DNA of 24,720 bases from Actinomycetales bacterium (GTDB taxonomy: Bacteria > Actinomycetota > Actinomycetes > Actinomycetales > Actinomycetaceae). The notes under the pieces are model-generated. The model did not search any database and was not told the DNA's origin. It worked only from the letters and a program-made list of their open reading frames with translations. Location of the stretch: positions 1 to 24,720 of the forward strand of contig JALHDK010000003.1 in the NCBI GenBank assembly GCA_022838965.1, in the 5' to 3' direction. Made by a program: the position numbers and the translations under genes. Below are positions 6,725-17,679 of this stretch, one piece after another (positions within the stretch are counted from its first letter, which is position 1; every line of letters starts with the position of its first letter).

Positions 6725-7423
6725 ATGCAGGTCCCGACGCGGGTGGTCGAGCGCAGGCTGCTGCGACGGCACGCCTGGGTGGTGGGCATCGACGAGGTGG
6801 GTCGGGGCGCCGTCGCGGGGCCGGTGAGCGTGGGCGCCGCCGTCGTCTCGCGGTCGACCCGTGCGACCTTCCCCGCCGGACTGCGCGACTCGAAGCTGCT
6901 CGCACCCGAGGCGCGGGCGACGCTGTGCACGCCGGTGCGTGCGTGGGTGGCGGGCTGCGCCGTCGGACACGCGACCCCCGCCGAGATCGACGCCGTCGGA
7001 ATCATGGCCGCCCTGCGACTCGCCGCCGCGCGCGCCGTCCGGCAGCTCCACGACGCCGGGATCTTTCCCACGGCGGCGATCCTCGACGGCAACCACAACT
7101 GGCTCGCTCCGGACCTCCTCGACGACGACGGGGTCCGCCGGACCCTCGCCTTCGATGAGGTGGTGCTCGCTGTGAAGGCGGACGCCGCGTGTGCGGTGGT
7201 GGCGGCGGCGAGTGTCGTCGCGAAGGTGGAGCGGGACGGGATCATGTGCGAGCTGCCGGATCCCGGATACGGCTGGGTCCAGAACAAGGGGTACGCGGTC
7301 GCGGCGCATCTCGACGCCATCTCCCGGCTCGGCACATGTGAGCACCACCGCAGGTCGTGGAATCTGCCCGTGGCCGCGGGCGACACGGATGGGCGCCACC
7401 CGGATGGCATGATGGACCGGTGA
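6725..7423 (+). CDS. rnhB: Ribonuclease HII
   Basis: RNase HII cleaves RNA in RNA-DNA hybrids, including single ribonucleotides left in DNA. The 232-residue protein has the catalytic Asp and Glu in VVGIDEVGRGAVAGPV (about residues 19-34), the third acidic residue in ILDGNHNWL, and the final block VKADAACAVVAAASVVAKVERD. PGYGWVQNKGYA and CEHHRRSW close the fold. ATG 6725 lies 9 bp after lepB with GAGGACG in front. The stop overlaps the GTG of the DUF2469 gene (GTGA). Confidence 0.95.
   Translation: MQVPTRVVERRLLRRHAWVVGIDEVGRGAVAGPVSVGAAVVSRSTRATFPAGLRDSKLLAPEARATLCTPVRAWVAGCAVGHATPAEIDAVGIMAALRLAAARAVRQLHDAGIFPTAAILDGNHNWLAPDLLDDDGVRRTLAFDEVVLAVKADAACAVVAAASVVAKVERDGIMCELPDPGYGWVQNKGYAVAAHLDAISRLGTCEHHRRSWNLPVAAGDTDGRHPDGMMDR
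7408..7413 (+). promoter_or_regulatory. Possible leaderless-type -10 for the DUF2469 gene
   Basis: CATGAT lies inside the end of rnhB, exactly 6 nt before the GTG start at 7420, the same geometry as at rimM. The first base departs from TANNNT, so support is moderate. No Shine-Dalgarno precedes the GTG. Confidence 0.35.
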
Positions 7424-7719
7424 GTGCCGAGGACCTCGAGAACTACGAGACGAACCTGGAGCTGGAGCTCTACCGCGAGTACCGCGACGTCGCCAACCTC
7501 TTCAACTACGTCGTGGAGACCGAGCGCCGCTTCTACCTCGCCAACCAGGTTGACCTCAAGCCCCGCAGCGCCGGGGGCGAGGTGTTCTTCGAGCTCAAGC
7601 TCACGGATGCATGGGTCTGGGATGTGTATCGGTCGGCCCGGTTCGTGAAATCGGTGTCCGTGGTGACCTTCAAGGATGTCAACATCGAGGAGCTGCACCG
7701 ACCCGAGATGGGCATCTGA
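7420..7719 (+). CDS. DUF2469 family protein
   Basis: A 99-residue acidic protein beginning MSAEDLENYETNLELELYREYRD and continuing VANLFNYVVETERRFYLANQV, EVFFELKLTDAWVWDVYRSARFVKSVSVVTFKDVNIEEL. This is the highly conserved, actinobacteria-restricted DUF2469 family, which almost always follows rnhB. Its function is not known. GTG 7420 overlaps the rnhB stop and agrees with the conserved N-terminus of the family. It looks cytosolic: no signal peptide or membrane segment is present. Confidence 0.93.
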   Translation: MSAEDLENYETNLELELYREYRDVANLFNYVVETERRFYLANQVDLKPRSAGGEVFFELKLTDAWVWDVYRSARFVKSVSVVTFKDVNIEELHRPEMGI

Positions 7720-7723
7720 GCGC

Positions 7724-7761
7724 CCCATCCACAGGCTGCCCTACCGCCGTCCCATCCACAG
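7724..7761. promoter_or_regulatory. Direct repeat of CCCATCCACAG, DnaA-box-like pair
   Basis: The 11-mer CCCATCCACAG occurs at 7724-7734 and 7751-7761, 27 bp apart start to start, in the 103-bp gap between the DUF2469 gene and yraN. CCATCCACA inside each copy agrees with the relaxed high-GC DnaA box (Y Y G/A/C T C C A C A). Both copies have the same orientation. They may bind DnaA or another regulator of yraN-comM-dprA. Confidence 0.45.
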
Positions 7762-7822
7762 CTGACACCGCCCCGGTCCCGCCGCACCCGCGCCCGGGCG
7801 CACGATGGCGGCGAGGTGAGAC

Positions 7823-8185
7823 ATGACCAGACACAACCGGGCCGTCGGGGACTACGGCGAAAGACTCGCAGCGCGCTACCTGGCGGATCGCGGCTACGCG
7901 GTGCTGGCCCGGAACTGGGCCTGCCCGCTCGGGGAGATCGACATCGTTGCGCGGGCGCCGGAGGGTGATCTCGCGGTGGTCGAGGTCAAGACGCGACGGT
8001 CCGGCGCCTGCGGCAGCGGTGCCGAGGCTGTGACCGCCACGAAGCTGTCCCGGCTGCGCCGTCTCGGAGCGGCGTGGCTGGGCGAGCACCCCCACCACGG
8101 CCGGGTTCGCATCGACGTCATCAGCATCCTGCTCCCCCTGCGCGGCGCGCCGACGATCGACCACATCACCGGGGTGACCTGGTGA
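7823..8185 (+). CDS. yraN: YraN family endonuclease-like protein (UPF0102)
   Basis: A 120-residue protein with the PD-(D/E)xK-like core of the YraN/UPF0102 family: GDYGERLAARYLADRGYAV, then GEIDIVAR and AVVEVKTRRS (the acidic and Lys catalytic-type residues), then RLGAAWLGEHP and VRIDVISI. The biochemical role is unproven; genetic proximity to comM and dprA suggests DNA processing or recombination. ATG 7823 has GAGGTGAG in front. Its stop overlaps the comM GTG by 4 bp. Confidence 0.92.
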   Translation: MTRHNRAVGDYGERLAARYLADRGYAVLARNWACPLGEIDIVARAPEGDLAVVEVKTRRSGACGSGAEAVTATKLSRLRRLGAAWLGEHPHHGRVRIDVISILLPLRGAPTIDHITGVTW

Positions 8186-9714
8186 GCGTCGGTCGTGCCC
8201 TGGCTGTCGGGCTGCTGGGGCTGGAGGGGACGGTGGTCGAGGTGGAGGCCCAGCTCGCTCCCGGCCTGCCCGCGTTCCGCATCGTGGGTCTCCCGGACGT
8301 CGCGCTCGCCGAGGCCCGCGAGCGGGTGCGCGCGGCATTCCAGAGCGCCGGTCTCCGCCTCCCCGACCGGCGGATCACCGTCAACCTCTCGCCGGCCTCG
8401 GTGCCGAAGAACGGGACGTCCTTCGATCTCGCGGTCGCCGTCGCCGTCGCTGCGGCGGGTCCCATGCCCCGCAGGGACATGGCGCGGCGGACGGTGCACC
8501 TTGGCGAGCTGGGGCTCGACGGCCGGGTGCACCCGGTGCGCGGGGTGCTGCCCATGGTCGCCTGCGCGGTCGCTGCCGGCCGGCCGCGCGTCGTCGTGAG
8601 CCGCGGGAACGCCCTGGAGGCCGCCCTGGTGCCCGGGGCAGAGGTGCAGCCGGTCGATCACGTCGCCGAGGTGCTCGCGTTCTACGGCGTCGCCGTCGGG
8701 CCGCCCCCCGATCTCGAGGCGATCGTCCTCCCACCGGTGGCCGACGCCGTGGTCGAGGAACCGGATCTTGCTGACGTCGTCGGGCAGCCGGAGGCGCGCT
8801 TCGCCCTGGAGGTGGCAGCCGCCGGGGGACACCACCTCCTGATGCAGGGACCCCCCGGTGCGGGCAAGACCATGCTCGCCTGCCGCCTGCCCTCGATCCT
8901 GCCGGATCTGGCGGACGAGGATGCGGTGGCCGTGACCTCGATCCACTCCATCGCGGGCACCTTCCAGCCCACGCACGGCCTCATCCGGCGGCCCCCGTTC
9001 GAGGCTCCCCACCACACCGCGTCGCCGGCGTCCATCATCGGCGGAGGTGCGGGCATCCCGCGTCCCGGCGCGGTCTCCCGGGCCCACTGTGGCACGCTGT
9101 TCCTGGACGAGGCTCCCGAATTCCCCTCGGCCGTCCTCCAGACCCTCCGGCAGCCGCTGGAGAGCGGCCGTGTCGTGCTGCACCGCGCACGGGCGACCGC
9201 CAGCTACCCCGCACGATTCCAGCTCGTCCTCGCCGCCAACCCCTGCCCCTGTGGGAGGGATCGCGAATGCCAGTGCGCCGCCATCGCGCGGCGGCGCTAC
9301 GGACAGCGCCTCGGGGGGCCGCTCCTCGATCGGGTGGACATGCGCATCGAGGTGGAGCGCGTCACCCGCGCCCGCGCCGTGCTCGATGGCCGTGGAGAGA
9401 GCTCGGCCCTCGTGGCGGAGCGCGTCCGCGAGGCGCGCGGCCGGCAGGCGGACCGCTTCCGTGGCCTGCCGTGGTCACTCAACTCGGCCGCGCCGGGAAG
9501 CTGGTTGCGCCACCCCGACGCCCCGCTCGACGCCGGCGTCCGGCGCATGCTCGAGCGCTCGGTGGAGCGGGGAGTTCTCACCATGCGCGGACTGGACCGC
9601 GTGCTGCGGGTGTCGTGGACGCTCGCCGACCTGGCCGGCGCCGATCGTCCGTCGTTGCGGCATGTGGGGGAGGCCCTCACGCTGCGGAACGGGAGTGGTC
9701 ATGCTGCCCTTTGA
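8182..9714 (+). CDS. comM: ComM/YifB family AAA+ ATPase (Mg-chelatase-like)
   Basis: ComM is a hexameric helicase that drives branch migration during integration of single-stranded DNA in natural transformation. The 510-residue protein starts with a Lon-protease-like fold domain (GLPAFRIVGLPDVALAEARERVRAA, ITVNLSPASVPKNGTSFDLAVA). It has Walker A GPPGAGKTML near residue 225, FEAPHHTASPASIIGGG, Walker B GTLFLDEAPEF near 307, and a Cys cluster NPCPCGRDRECQCA near 353. LLDRVDMRIEV and a C-terminal helical domain complete the family pattern. GTG 8182 overlaps yraN. The 3' end overlaps dprA by 14 bp. Confidence 0.94.
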   Translation: MSVGRALAVGLLGLEGTVVEVEAQLAPGLPAFRIVGLPDVALAEARERVRAAFQSAGLRLPDRRITVNLSPASVPKNGTSFDLAVAVAVAAAGPMPRRDMARRTVHLGELGLDGRVHPVRGVLPMVACAVAAGRPRVVVSRGNALEAALVPGAEVQPVDHVAEVLAFYGVAVGPPPDLEAIVLPPVADAVVEEPDLADVVGQPEARFALEVAAAGGHHLLMQGPPGAGKTMLACRLPSILPDLADEDAVAVTSIHSIAGTFQPTHGLIRRPPFEAPHHTASPASIIGGGAGIPRPGAVSRAHCGTLFLDEAPEFPSAVLQTLRQPLESGRVVLHRARATASYPARFQLVLAANPCPCGRDRECQCAAIARRRYGQRLGGPLLDRVDMRIEVERVTRARAVLDGRGESSALVAERVREARGRQADRFRGLPWSLNSAAPGSWLRHPDAPLDAGVRRMLERSVERGVLTMRGLDRVLRVSWTLADLAGADRPSLRHVGEALTLRNGSGHAAL

Positions 9715-10843
9715 CATCGGTGACGGGATCCTCGCGCGGGCAGCATGGAGCCGGATCGCCGAGCCCGGCGATGAGCGGGCGGGTGCGATCGTCCGCGAAC
9801 TCGGGCCATCCGCGGCGCTCGAGTGGCTCTGTGCCAGCGCGCGGCGTCCCGGCACCGTGTCCGCTCCGCTGCGGACACATGTGGAGCGGTGGGCCCCCCG
9901 CCTCGAAGGCCTGGACATCCGCAGGGAACTCGCCGTCCTCGAGAGGCTGGGCGGGCATCTGCTGGTGCCGGAGCAACCCGGGTGGCCCTCCTCCCTGGAG
10001 GTGCTCGGGCCCCGGTCCCCGTTCGTCCTGTGGGTGCTCGGCGCGAACCCCACGCTCGACTTCGCTCCTGGCCGGTCCATCGCGATCGTGGGCTCCCGGT
10101 CCTCCACCCGCTACGGGGAGACCCTGGCCGCGGAGTTCGCGTTCACGCTGTCCGCCGACGGGGTTGCGGTGGTCTCGGGCGGAGCGTACGGCATCGACGC
10201 CGCCGCGCACCGCGGGGCGCTCGCCGCCCGGGGAGCACCCACGGTGGCGCTCCTCGCGGGGGGAGTGGACCGCCTGTACCCCGCCGGCAACGAGGCGCTG
10301 TTGCGGGAGGTGGCCGCCACCGGGGCGCTCGTCGCGGAGACGCCCCCCGGCTCGACCCCGGGCCGGCACCGCTTCCTCGCCCGCAACCGCCTCATCGCCG
10401 CGCTGACCGGTGGAACGCTGGTGGTGGAGGCGGCCCGGCGCTCCGGCGCCCTGTCCACCGCGAACCATGCGTCGGACCTGCTGCGCCCGGTGGGCGCGGT
10501 TCCCGGCCCCGTCACGTCCCTGGCGTCCGGGGGATGCCACTGGCTGATCCGGGAAGGCCAGGCGGTGTGCGTGACCTCGGCGGCGGAGGCCCGGGAACTC
10601 GTCTCGCCGGCGGGTGAGGGTCTCGTCCCTGACCCGGACGTCACTCCCGGGCTCCTCGATGATCTCGATCCGCTGCAGTCGCGCGTGCTGGACGCCCTGC
10701 CCGCGCGGGCGGCCGCCCCGGTCGTGTCGGTGGCCCGGGTCGCCGGAGTCTCCGAGTCCGAGGCCCGCAGTGCGCTCGGGCTGCTGGAGCTGGCGGGCCG
10801 TGTGCGGCGTCGCGGTGAACGCTGGGCGCGCGTGGCATCCTGA
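9701..10843 (+). CDS. dprA: DNA-processing protein DprA
   Basis: DprA loads RecA on incoming single-stranded DNA during transformation and is widespread even in non-competent bacteria. The 380-residue protein has an N-terminal helical region and a Rossmann-like core with SIAIVGSRSSTRYGE, VVSGGAYGIDAAAHRGAL, LLAGGVDRLYPAGN and RHRFLARNRLIAALTGGTLVVEA. It continues ARRSGALSTANHA and ends with a winged-helix domain (VSVARVAGVSESEARSALGLLELAGRVRR). ATG 9701 preceded by GGAG is preferred; GTG 9695 is possible. It overlaps comM, consistent with co-expression. Confidence 0.94.
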   Translation: MLPFDIGDGILARAAWSRIAEPGDERAGAIVRELGPSAALEWLCASARRPGTVSAPLRTHVERWAPRLEGLDIRRELAVLERLGGHLLVPEQPGWPSSLEVLGPRSPFVLWVLGANPTLDFAPGRSIAIVGSRSSTRYGETLAAEFAFTLSADGVAVVSGGAYGIDAAAHRGALAARGAPTVALLAGGVDRLYPAGNEALLREVAATGALVAETPPGSTPGRHRFLARNRLIAALTGGTLVVEAARRSGALSTANHASDLLRPVGAVPGPVTSLASGGCHWLIREGQAVCVTSAAEARELVSPAGEGLVPDPDVTPGLLDDLDPLQSRVLDALPARAAAPVVSVARVAGVSESEARSALGLLELAGRVRRRGERWARVAS

Positions 10844-10847
10844 GCAG

Positions 10848-11747
10848 ATGGAGTCCACCGAACTCCTCGCGGCCTTCGCACGTCACCTGCGTCTCGAGCG
10901 CGGGCTGAGTGAACACACCGTGCGGGCGTACCTGGCCGATGTGGGCTCCCTGCTCGAGTTCGTGCACGGTGACGGGAGCTGTGACCCGGAGGAGTTCACG
11001 CTGGCGGCGCTCCGCGGGTGGCTGGCGGCGGGGGCCGCGGACGGGCTCGCCCGTGCGACCCTGGCGCGGCACGCCGCGGCGGCGCGCACGTTCAGCGCGT
11101 GGGCCCACCGCACGGGTCACCTGACCTCCGACGTCGCGCGCCGACTCGGCGGCCCGCGACCGGCCGGTCGGGTCCCCGACGTGCTCGGGCAGGATGCCGC
11201 TGCCACCCTGCTCGAACACGCGCGGGAGCGCGCCGTGGAGGGAGACCCGCTCGCGGTGCGTGACTGGGCGGCGCTCGAGCTTCTCTATGCGGCTGCGATG
11301 CGGATCGGGGAGCTCACCGGCCTCGACACCTCCGACATTGACGTCGCGCGGCGGACTGCACGCGTGGTCGGCAAGGGCAGCAAGGAGCGGGTGGTGCCCT
11401 TCGGTGTCCCCGCGGAGCGCGCCCTGGCCGCATGGCTCGAGGCGCGCCCCGTGCTCGCGCGACCGCAGAGCGGCTCGGCCCTGTTCCTCGGCGCGCGGGG
11501 TGGACGCCTCGACCCGCGGACGCTGCGAGGCACGCTTCACCGGCTCGCAGCACAGGCGGGTGTCAGGGACCTAGCCCCCCACGGTCTGCGCCACAGCGCC
11601 GCGACCCACCTGGTGGAGGGTGGTGCCGACCTGCGGACGGTGCAGGAGCTTCTCGGCCATGCGTCGCTCGCCACCACCCAGCGTTACACGCACGTGACGC
11701 CGGAGCGCCTCCGCGCGGCGTTCGCCCAGGCTCACCCCCGCGCCTGA
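10848..11747 (+). CDS. xerC: Tyrosine recombinase, XerC/XerD family
   Basis: A 299-residue site-specific recombinase of the family that resolves chromosome dimers at dif. It has an N-terminal SAM-like core-binding domain (LRLERGLSEHTVRAYLADVGSLLEF) and a C-terminal catalytic domain with the full active site: R152 (AAMRIGEL), K176 (VVGKGSKERVV), H245 and R248 (PHGLRHSAATHL), H271 (LLGHAS) and the nucleophile Y280 (RYTHVT). Standard length and the position after dprA match the chromosomal XerC of Actinomycetota rather than a phage integrase. ATG 10848 lies 4 bp after dprA. Its stop codon sits inside the first arm of a hairpin shared with the convergent carB. Confidence 0.9.
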   Translation: MESTELLAAFARHLRLERGLSEHTVRAYLADVGSLLEFVHGDGSCDPEEFTLAALRGWLAAGAADGLARATLARHAAAARTFSAWAHRTGHLTSDVARRLGGPRPAGRVPDVLGQDAAATLLEHARERAVEGDPLAVRDWAALELLYAAAMRIGELTGLDTSDIDVARRTARVVGKGSKERVVPFGVPAERALAAWLEARPVLARPQSGSALFLGARGGRLDPRTLRGTLHRLAAQAGVRDLAPHGLRHSAATHLVEGGADLRTVQELLGHASLATTQRYTHVTPERLRAAFAQAHPRA

Positions 11748-11771
11748 GCGAACCCCGCGCAGCGGCTCCGC

Positions 11772-11779
<8 letters not shown>
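11740..11779. terminator. Bidirectional terminator containing both convergent stop codons
   Basis: Perfect 11-bp arms, GCGCCTGAGCG at 11740-11750 and its complement at 11769-11779, enclose an 18-nt loop. The xer stop (11745-11747) lies in the left arm and the minus-strand carB stop (11774-11772) in the right arm, since both genes end GCC TGA GCG. No strong T-tract follows on either side. Confidence 0.7.
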
Positions 11780-15032
<3,253 letters not shown>

Positions 15033-15052
15033 GGGTGGCTCCTTCGCATCGC

Positions 15053-15074
15053 GGGCCGCTGTTTCCGGCGGCCC
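15053..15074 (-). other. Hairpin in the carB leader
   Basis: A perfect 7-bp stem (GGGCCGC/GCGGCCC) with an 8-nt loop stands 20 nt upstream of the carB start, just before its Shine-Dalgarno. It could modulate carB initiation or terminate transcripts arriving from the M23 gene. No PyrR-binding consensus was recognised. Confidence 0.35.
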
Positions 15075-15135
15075 AGCCGTTCTCCCGCGGGGCAGGCTAT
15101 CCCACCTCGCGCCGCTGGCCGCGGGTTGTCCGGCA

Positions 15136-15642
15136 TCAGATGAGGAGCCGGATCACGACGTCGTCGAACAGCGAGAGCGGGTCGAGGTAGCGATCCTCGG
15201 CGCGACGCGCACCGAGATGGAGGCAGCCCGTGGGGCAGTGTCCCGCAGCGAGATGACCGATCAGCTGCCCTCTCGTGACCCGGTCGCCCGTCGCCACCAC
15301 CGGCAGGACGGGTTCGTAGGTGGTGCGGATTCCGTCCGCGTGCTGGATGGAGACGACCGACCGCTCCACGACCGGGCCGGCGAACGCGACCACGCCGTCC
15401 GCGGCCGCGAGCACGGGGGCGCCCGGCGGGTGCGCGAGGTCGACGCCGCGGTGGCCGGCCCCCCACGGGACGGTTGGTGGGGAGAAGCGCGCCAGCACCT
15501 CAACCGGCCCGCCCGTCGGCCAGTCGTACGCGGTGTGCGCCGGAGGCTGAACTGGAACGGGGCCCGGCGCACGCACGCCATCCGGGGAGGGTGCGATGAG
15601 AGTGAGGGCGGCCAGCAGGGGTGCGAGGGAGAGGAACGTCAT
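15136..15642 (-). CDS. Small secreted M23 (LytM-type) peptidase-like protein
   Basis: A 168-residue protein with an N-terminal signal sequence (MTFLSLAPLLAALTLIA, cleavage probable near the following Ala-rich stretch) and a single LytM/M23 beta-sheet domain. The zinc ligand motif HxxxD is present in GHRGVDLAHPPGAPVLAAADG, and VVSIQHADGIRTTYEPVL follows. The terminal block reads CPTGCLHLGARR, so the first His of the usual HxH pair is Cys, as I recall for other small actinobacterial members near rpsB. Such proteins cut, or only bind, cell-wall cross-bridges. The start at 15642 has GTAGGGGG just upstream. It is divergent from rpsB and is followed by carB after 103 bp. Confidence 0.85.
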   Translation of the reverse strand: MTFLSLAPLLAALTLIAPSPDGVRAPGPVPVQPPAHTAYDWPTGGPVEVLARFSPPTVPWGAGHRGVDLAHPPGAPVLAAADGVVAFAGPVVERSVVSIQHADGIRTTYEPVLPVVATGDRVTRGQLIGHLAAGHCPTGCLHLGARRAEDRYLDPLSLFDDVVIRLLI

Positions 15643-15949
15643 CCCCCTACTCTTGCCGGTGGTACCGGCTGACTGGCGGCGGGGGCGGCGGGGTGTGGAC
15701 AGCGGCGCGGTGGGCCGATCCGTGGGCGGCCCGGAGCATCCGTTACCATGGACCACGCAACCGTCAGGTTGACTACGCGCACCTGCTCTCGGCCAAGGCC
15801 GGATGCGGGGCAACGGTCCCCACCCTGTGTGGTGCGTCCCGTGTCGCAGGTGCCAGGAAGGGCGGCTCCGGCCGCACAGGACAACCGTGAACACGGGCCG
15901 CGCGGCGGCCCGACGACCGTGCGGCAGCGCCGCACCGAAAGGACGTGCC
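15643..15949. promoter_or_regulatory. Divergent intergenic region: rpsB promoter and ~200-nt leader
   Basis: No gene is supported here. On the plus strand TACCAT at 15744-15749 is the best -10 candidate (TANNNT), giving an rpsB leader of about 195 nt. TTGACT at 15769-15774 looks like a -35, but no -10 follows. A perfect 7-bp hairpin, GGGCCGC/GCGGCCC, lies at 15895-15911, 26 nt before the Shine-Dalgarno GAAAGGAC. A short palindrome, GCCGGT-GGT-ACCGGC, lies at 15655-15669 close to the M23 start and could be an operator or hairpin on that side. Confidence 0.45.
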
Positions 15950-16786
15950 ATGGCCGTCGTCACCGTACGCCAGCTCCTCGAGAGCGGCGTCCACTTCGGG
16001 CACCAGACCCGGCGGTGGAACCCCAAGATGAAGCGCTTCATTCTCACCGAGCGCAACGGGATCTACATCATCGACCTCAAGAAGTCACTCGCCGACATCG
16101 ACCGCGCCTACGGATTCGTGAAGGACACGGTGGCCCACGGCGGCACCATCCTCTTCGTGGGCACGAAGAAGCAGGCGCAGGAGGCAGTCGCCGAGCAGGC
16201 GCAGCGGGTCGGCATGCCCTACGTGAACCACCGCTGGCTGGGCGGCATGCTCACCAACTTCTCCACGGTGAACAAGCGCCTGCAGCGTCTGAAGGAGCTC
16301 GAGCAGATCGACTTCGACGACGTGGCGTCCTCGGGGCGCACCAAGAAGGAACTGCTGATGCTGCGCCGGGAGAAGGACAAGCTCGAGCGCACGCTCGGCG
16401 GTATCCGGGAGATGTCGCGCGTCCCCTCCGCGATCTGGGTGGTCGACACCAAGAAGGAGCACCTCGCGATTGCCGAGGCCCGCAAGCTGGGTGTGCCGAT
16501 CGTCGGCATCCTCGACACGAACTGCGACCCGGACGAGGTGGATTACGGGATCCCCGGCAACGACGACGCGATCCGCGCCGTCGCCCTGCTGACGCGGGTG
16601 GTGGCCGACGCCGTCGCGGAGGGTCTGGTCGAGCGGCACAGCGGGCGCTCCGGTGCGCCGGAGGCGGCCGAGCCGCTCGCCGAGTGGGAACGCGAGCTGC
16701 TGGGCGCCTCCGATGACGCGCCCGCGGAGGACGAGCCCGCGGAGGACGAGCCGTCCGGGGACGAGATCACGGCCGAGAAGGCCTGA
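15950..16786 (+). CDS. rpsB: 30S ribosomal protein S2
   Basis: S2 sits at the back of the 30S subunit and is needed for S1 binding or mRNA docking. The 278-residue protein starts [22 protein letters not shown] and carries [64 protein letters not shown] and [12 protein letters not shown], all family signatures. The fold ends near residue 225; the C-terminal 50 residues are an acidic tail with a tandem PAEDE repeat. ATG 15950 has GAAAGGAC upstream. It heads rpsB-tsf behind a long leader that may allow S2 autoregulation. Confidence 0.97.
   Translation: MAVVTVRQLLESGVHFGHQTRRWNPKMKRFILTERNGIYIIDLKKSLADIDRAYGFVKDTVAHGGTILFVGTKKQAQEAVAEQAQRVGMPYVNHRWLGGMLTNFSTVNKRLQRLKELEQIDFDDVASSGRTKKELLMLRREKDKLERTLGGIREMSRVPSAIWVVDTKKEHLAIAEARKLGVPIVGILDTNCDPDEVDYGIPGNDDAIRAVALLTRVVADAVAEGLVERHSGRSGAPEAAEPLAEWERELLGASDDAPAEDEPAEDEPSGDEITAEKA
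16721..16750 (+). repeat. 15-bp tandem duplication in the rpsB tail
   Basis: CCCGCGGAGGACGAG occurs twice head to tail (16721-16735, 16736-16750), encoding [10 protein letters not shown] in the disordered acidic tail of S2. In-frame copy-number change here would alter only tail length. Confidence 0.9.
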
Positions 16787-16801
16787 GGAGAGGGAGAAAC
16801 C

Positions 16802-17620
16802 ATGGCGAACTACACTGCCGCAGACATCAAGGCACTGCGCGAGAAGACCGGTGCCGGCATGCTCGACGTGAAGAAGGCGCTCGACGAGGCAGACGGCAAC
16901 GCCGAGAAGGCGCTCGAGATCATCAGGGTCAAGGGGCTCAAGGGGCTCGCCAAGCGCGAGGGCCGCGCCGCCTCCGAGGGTCTCGTGGCGGCCGACGTGC
17001 GGTCAGTGGATGGCCAGCAGGTCGGCACGCTCGTCGAGATCAACTGCGAGACCGACTTCGTGGCCAAGAACGCGAAGTTCATCGCGCTGGGGGAGCAGGC
17101 GGTTCAGATCGCGGCCGCCTCGGGTGCCTCCACGCCCGAGGAGCTCGAGGCCGCCGGCTTCACCGTCGCGGACGCCGCGGCGTCGATCGGAGAGAAGCTG
17201 GTCGTGCGCCGGATCGGTCGGGTGCGGGGCGAGCACGTCGAGGTCTACCTGCACCGCACCGCCCGCGATCTTCCGCCCCAGGTCGGGGTTCTGGTCGCCA
17301 CCGACGCCGCGGGGGCCGCGGTGGCGCACGACGTCGCCATGCACATCGCCGCGTACTCGCCGCTGTACCTGTCCCGTGATGACGTGCCGGCCGAGACACT
17401 CGAGTCCGAGCGTCGCATCGCCGAGGAGACCGCGCGGAACGAGGGCAAGCCCGAGAAGTCGCTGCCCAAGATCGTTGAGGGCCGGATGAACGGCTTCTTC
17501 AAGGAGAACGTGCTTCTCGAGCAGGCCTACGCCCGCGACCCGAAGCAGACCGTCGGGCAGGTCGTCGCGGCGGCAGGCGGCACCGTCACCGCGTTCGTGC
17601 GCTTCCGCGTCGGTGCCTGA
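16802..17620 (+). CDS. tsf: Elongation factor Ts
   Basis: EF-Ts is the guanine-nucleotide exchange factor of EF-Tu. The 272-residue protein starts with the UBA-like domain ([37 protein letters not shown]) and follows with the core [15 protein letters not shown] and the dimerisation halves. [20 protein letters not shown] and [20 protein letters not shown] mark the C-terminal module. It starts 15 bp after rpsB, preceded by GAGAGGGAG. A perfect hairpin follows its stop, separating it from pyrH. Confidence 0.97.
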   Translation: MANYTAADIKALREKTGAGMLDVKKALDEADGNAEKALEIIRVKGLKGLAKREGRAASEGLVAADVRSVDGQQVGTLVEINCETDFVAKNAKFIALGEQAVQIAAASGASTPEELEAAGFTVADAAASIGEKLVVRRIGRVRGEHVEVYLHRTARDLPPQVGVLVATDAAGAAVAHDVAMHIAAYSPLYLSRDDVPAETLESERRIAEETARNEGKPEKSLPKIVEGRMNGFFKENVLLEQAYARDPKQTVGQVVAAAGGTVTAFVRFRVGA

Positions 17621-17625
17621 TCGCC

Positions 17626-17661
17626 CCACTGGCCCCGGTCCTCACGGGCCGGGGCCAGTGG
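17626..17661 (+). terminator. Perfect 13-bp hairpin between tsf and pyrH
   Basis: CCACTGGCCCCGG at 17626-17638 and its exact complement at 17649-17661 enclose a 10-nt loop, 5 bp after the tsf stop and 18 bp before the pyrH start. No T-tract follows, which is common for GC-rich terminators. It may partly terminate rpsB-tsf and attenuate pyrH-frr. Confidence 0.7.
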
Positions 17662-17679
17662 CTGACCAAAGGAGAGGAC

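Noticed and set aside
5414..7399. Long minus-strand open frame opposite rplS-lepB-rnhB
   Set aside because: It is antisense to three well-identified genes; its composition is that expected from codon-position GC bias.
9695..9700. GTG 9695 as dprA start
   Set aside because: Possible, but GGAG is better placed for ATG 9701 and the difference is two residues.
15033..15135. PyrR attenuator in the carB leader
   Set aside because: No match to the conserved PyrR-binding loop; only a simple 7-bp hairpin is present.
15769..15774. TTGACT as -35 of an rpsB promoter
   Set aside because: No acceptable -10 hexamer follows at 16-19 nt.
15748..15949. Short open frame starting at ATG 15748 before rpsB
   Set aside because: It overlaps rpsB out of frame, has no Shine-Dalgarno, and its ATG overlaps the likely -10 box TACCAT.
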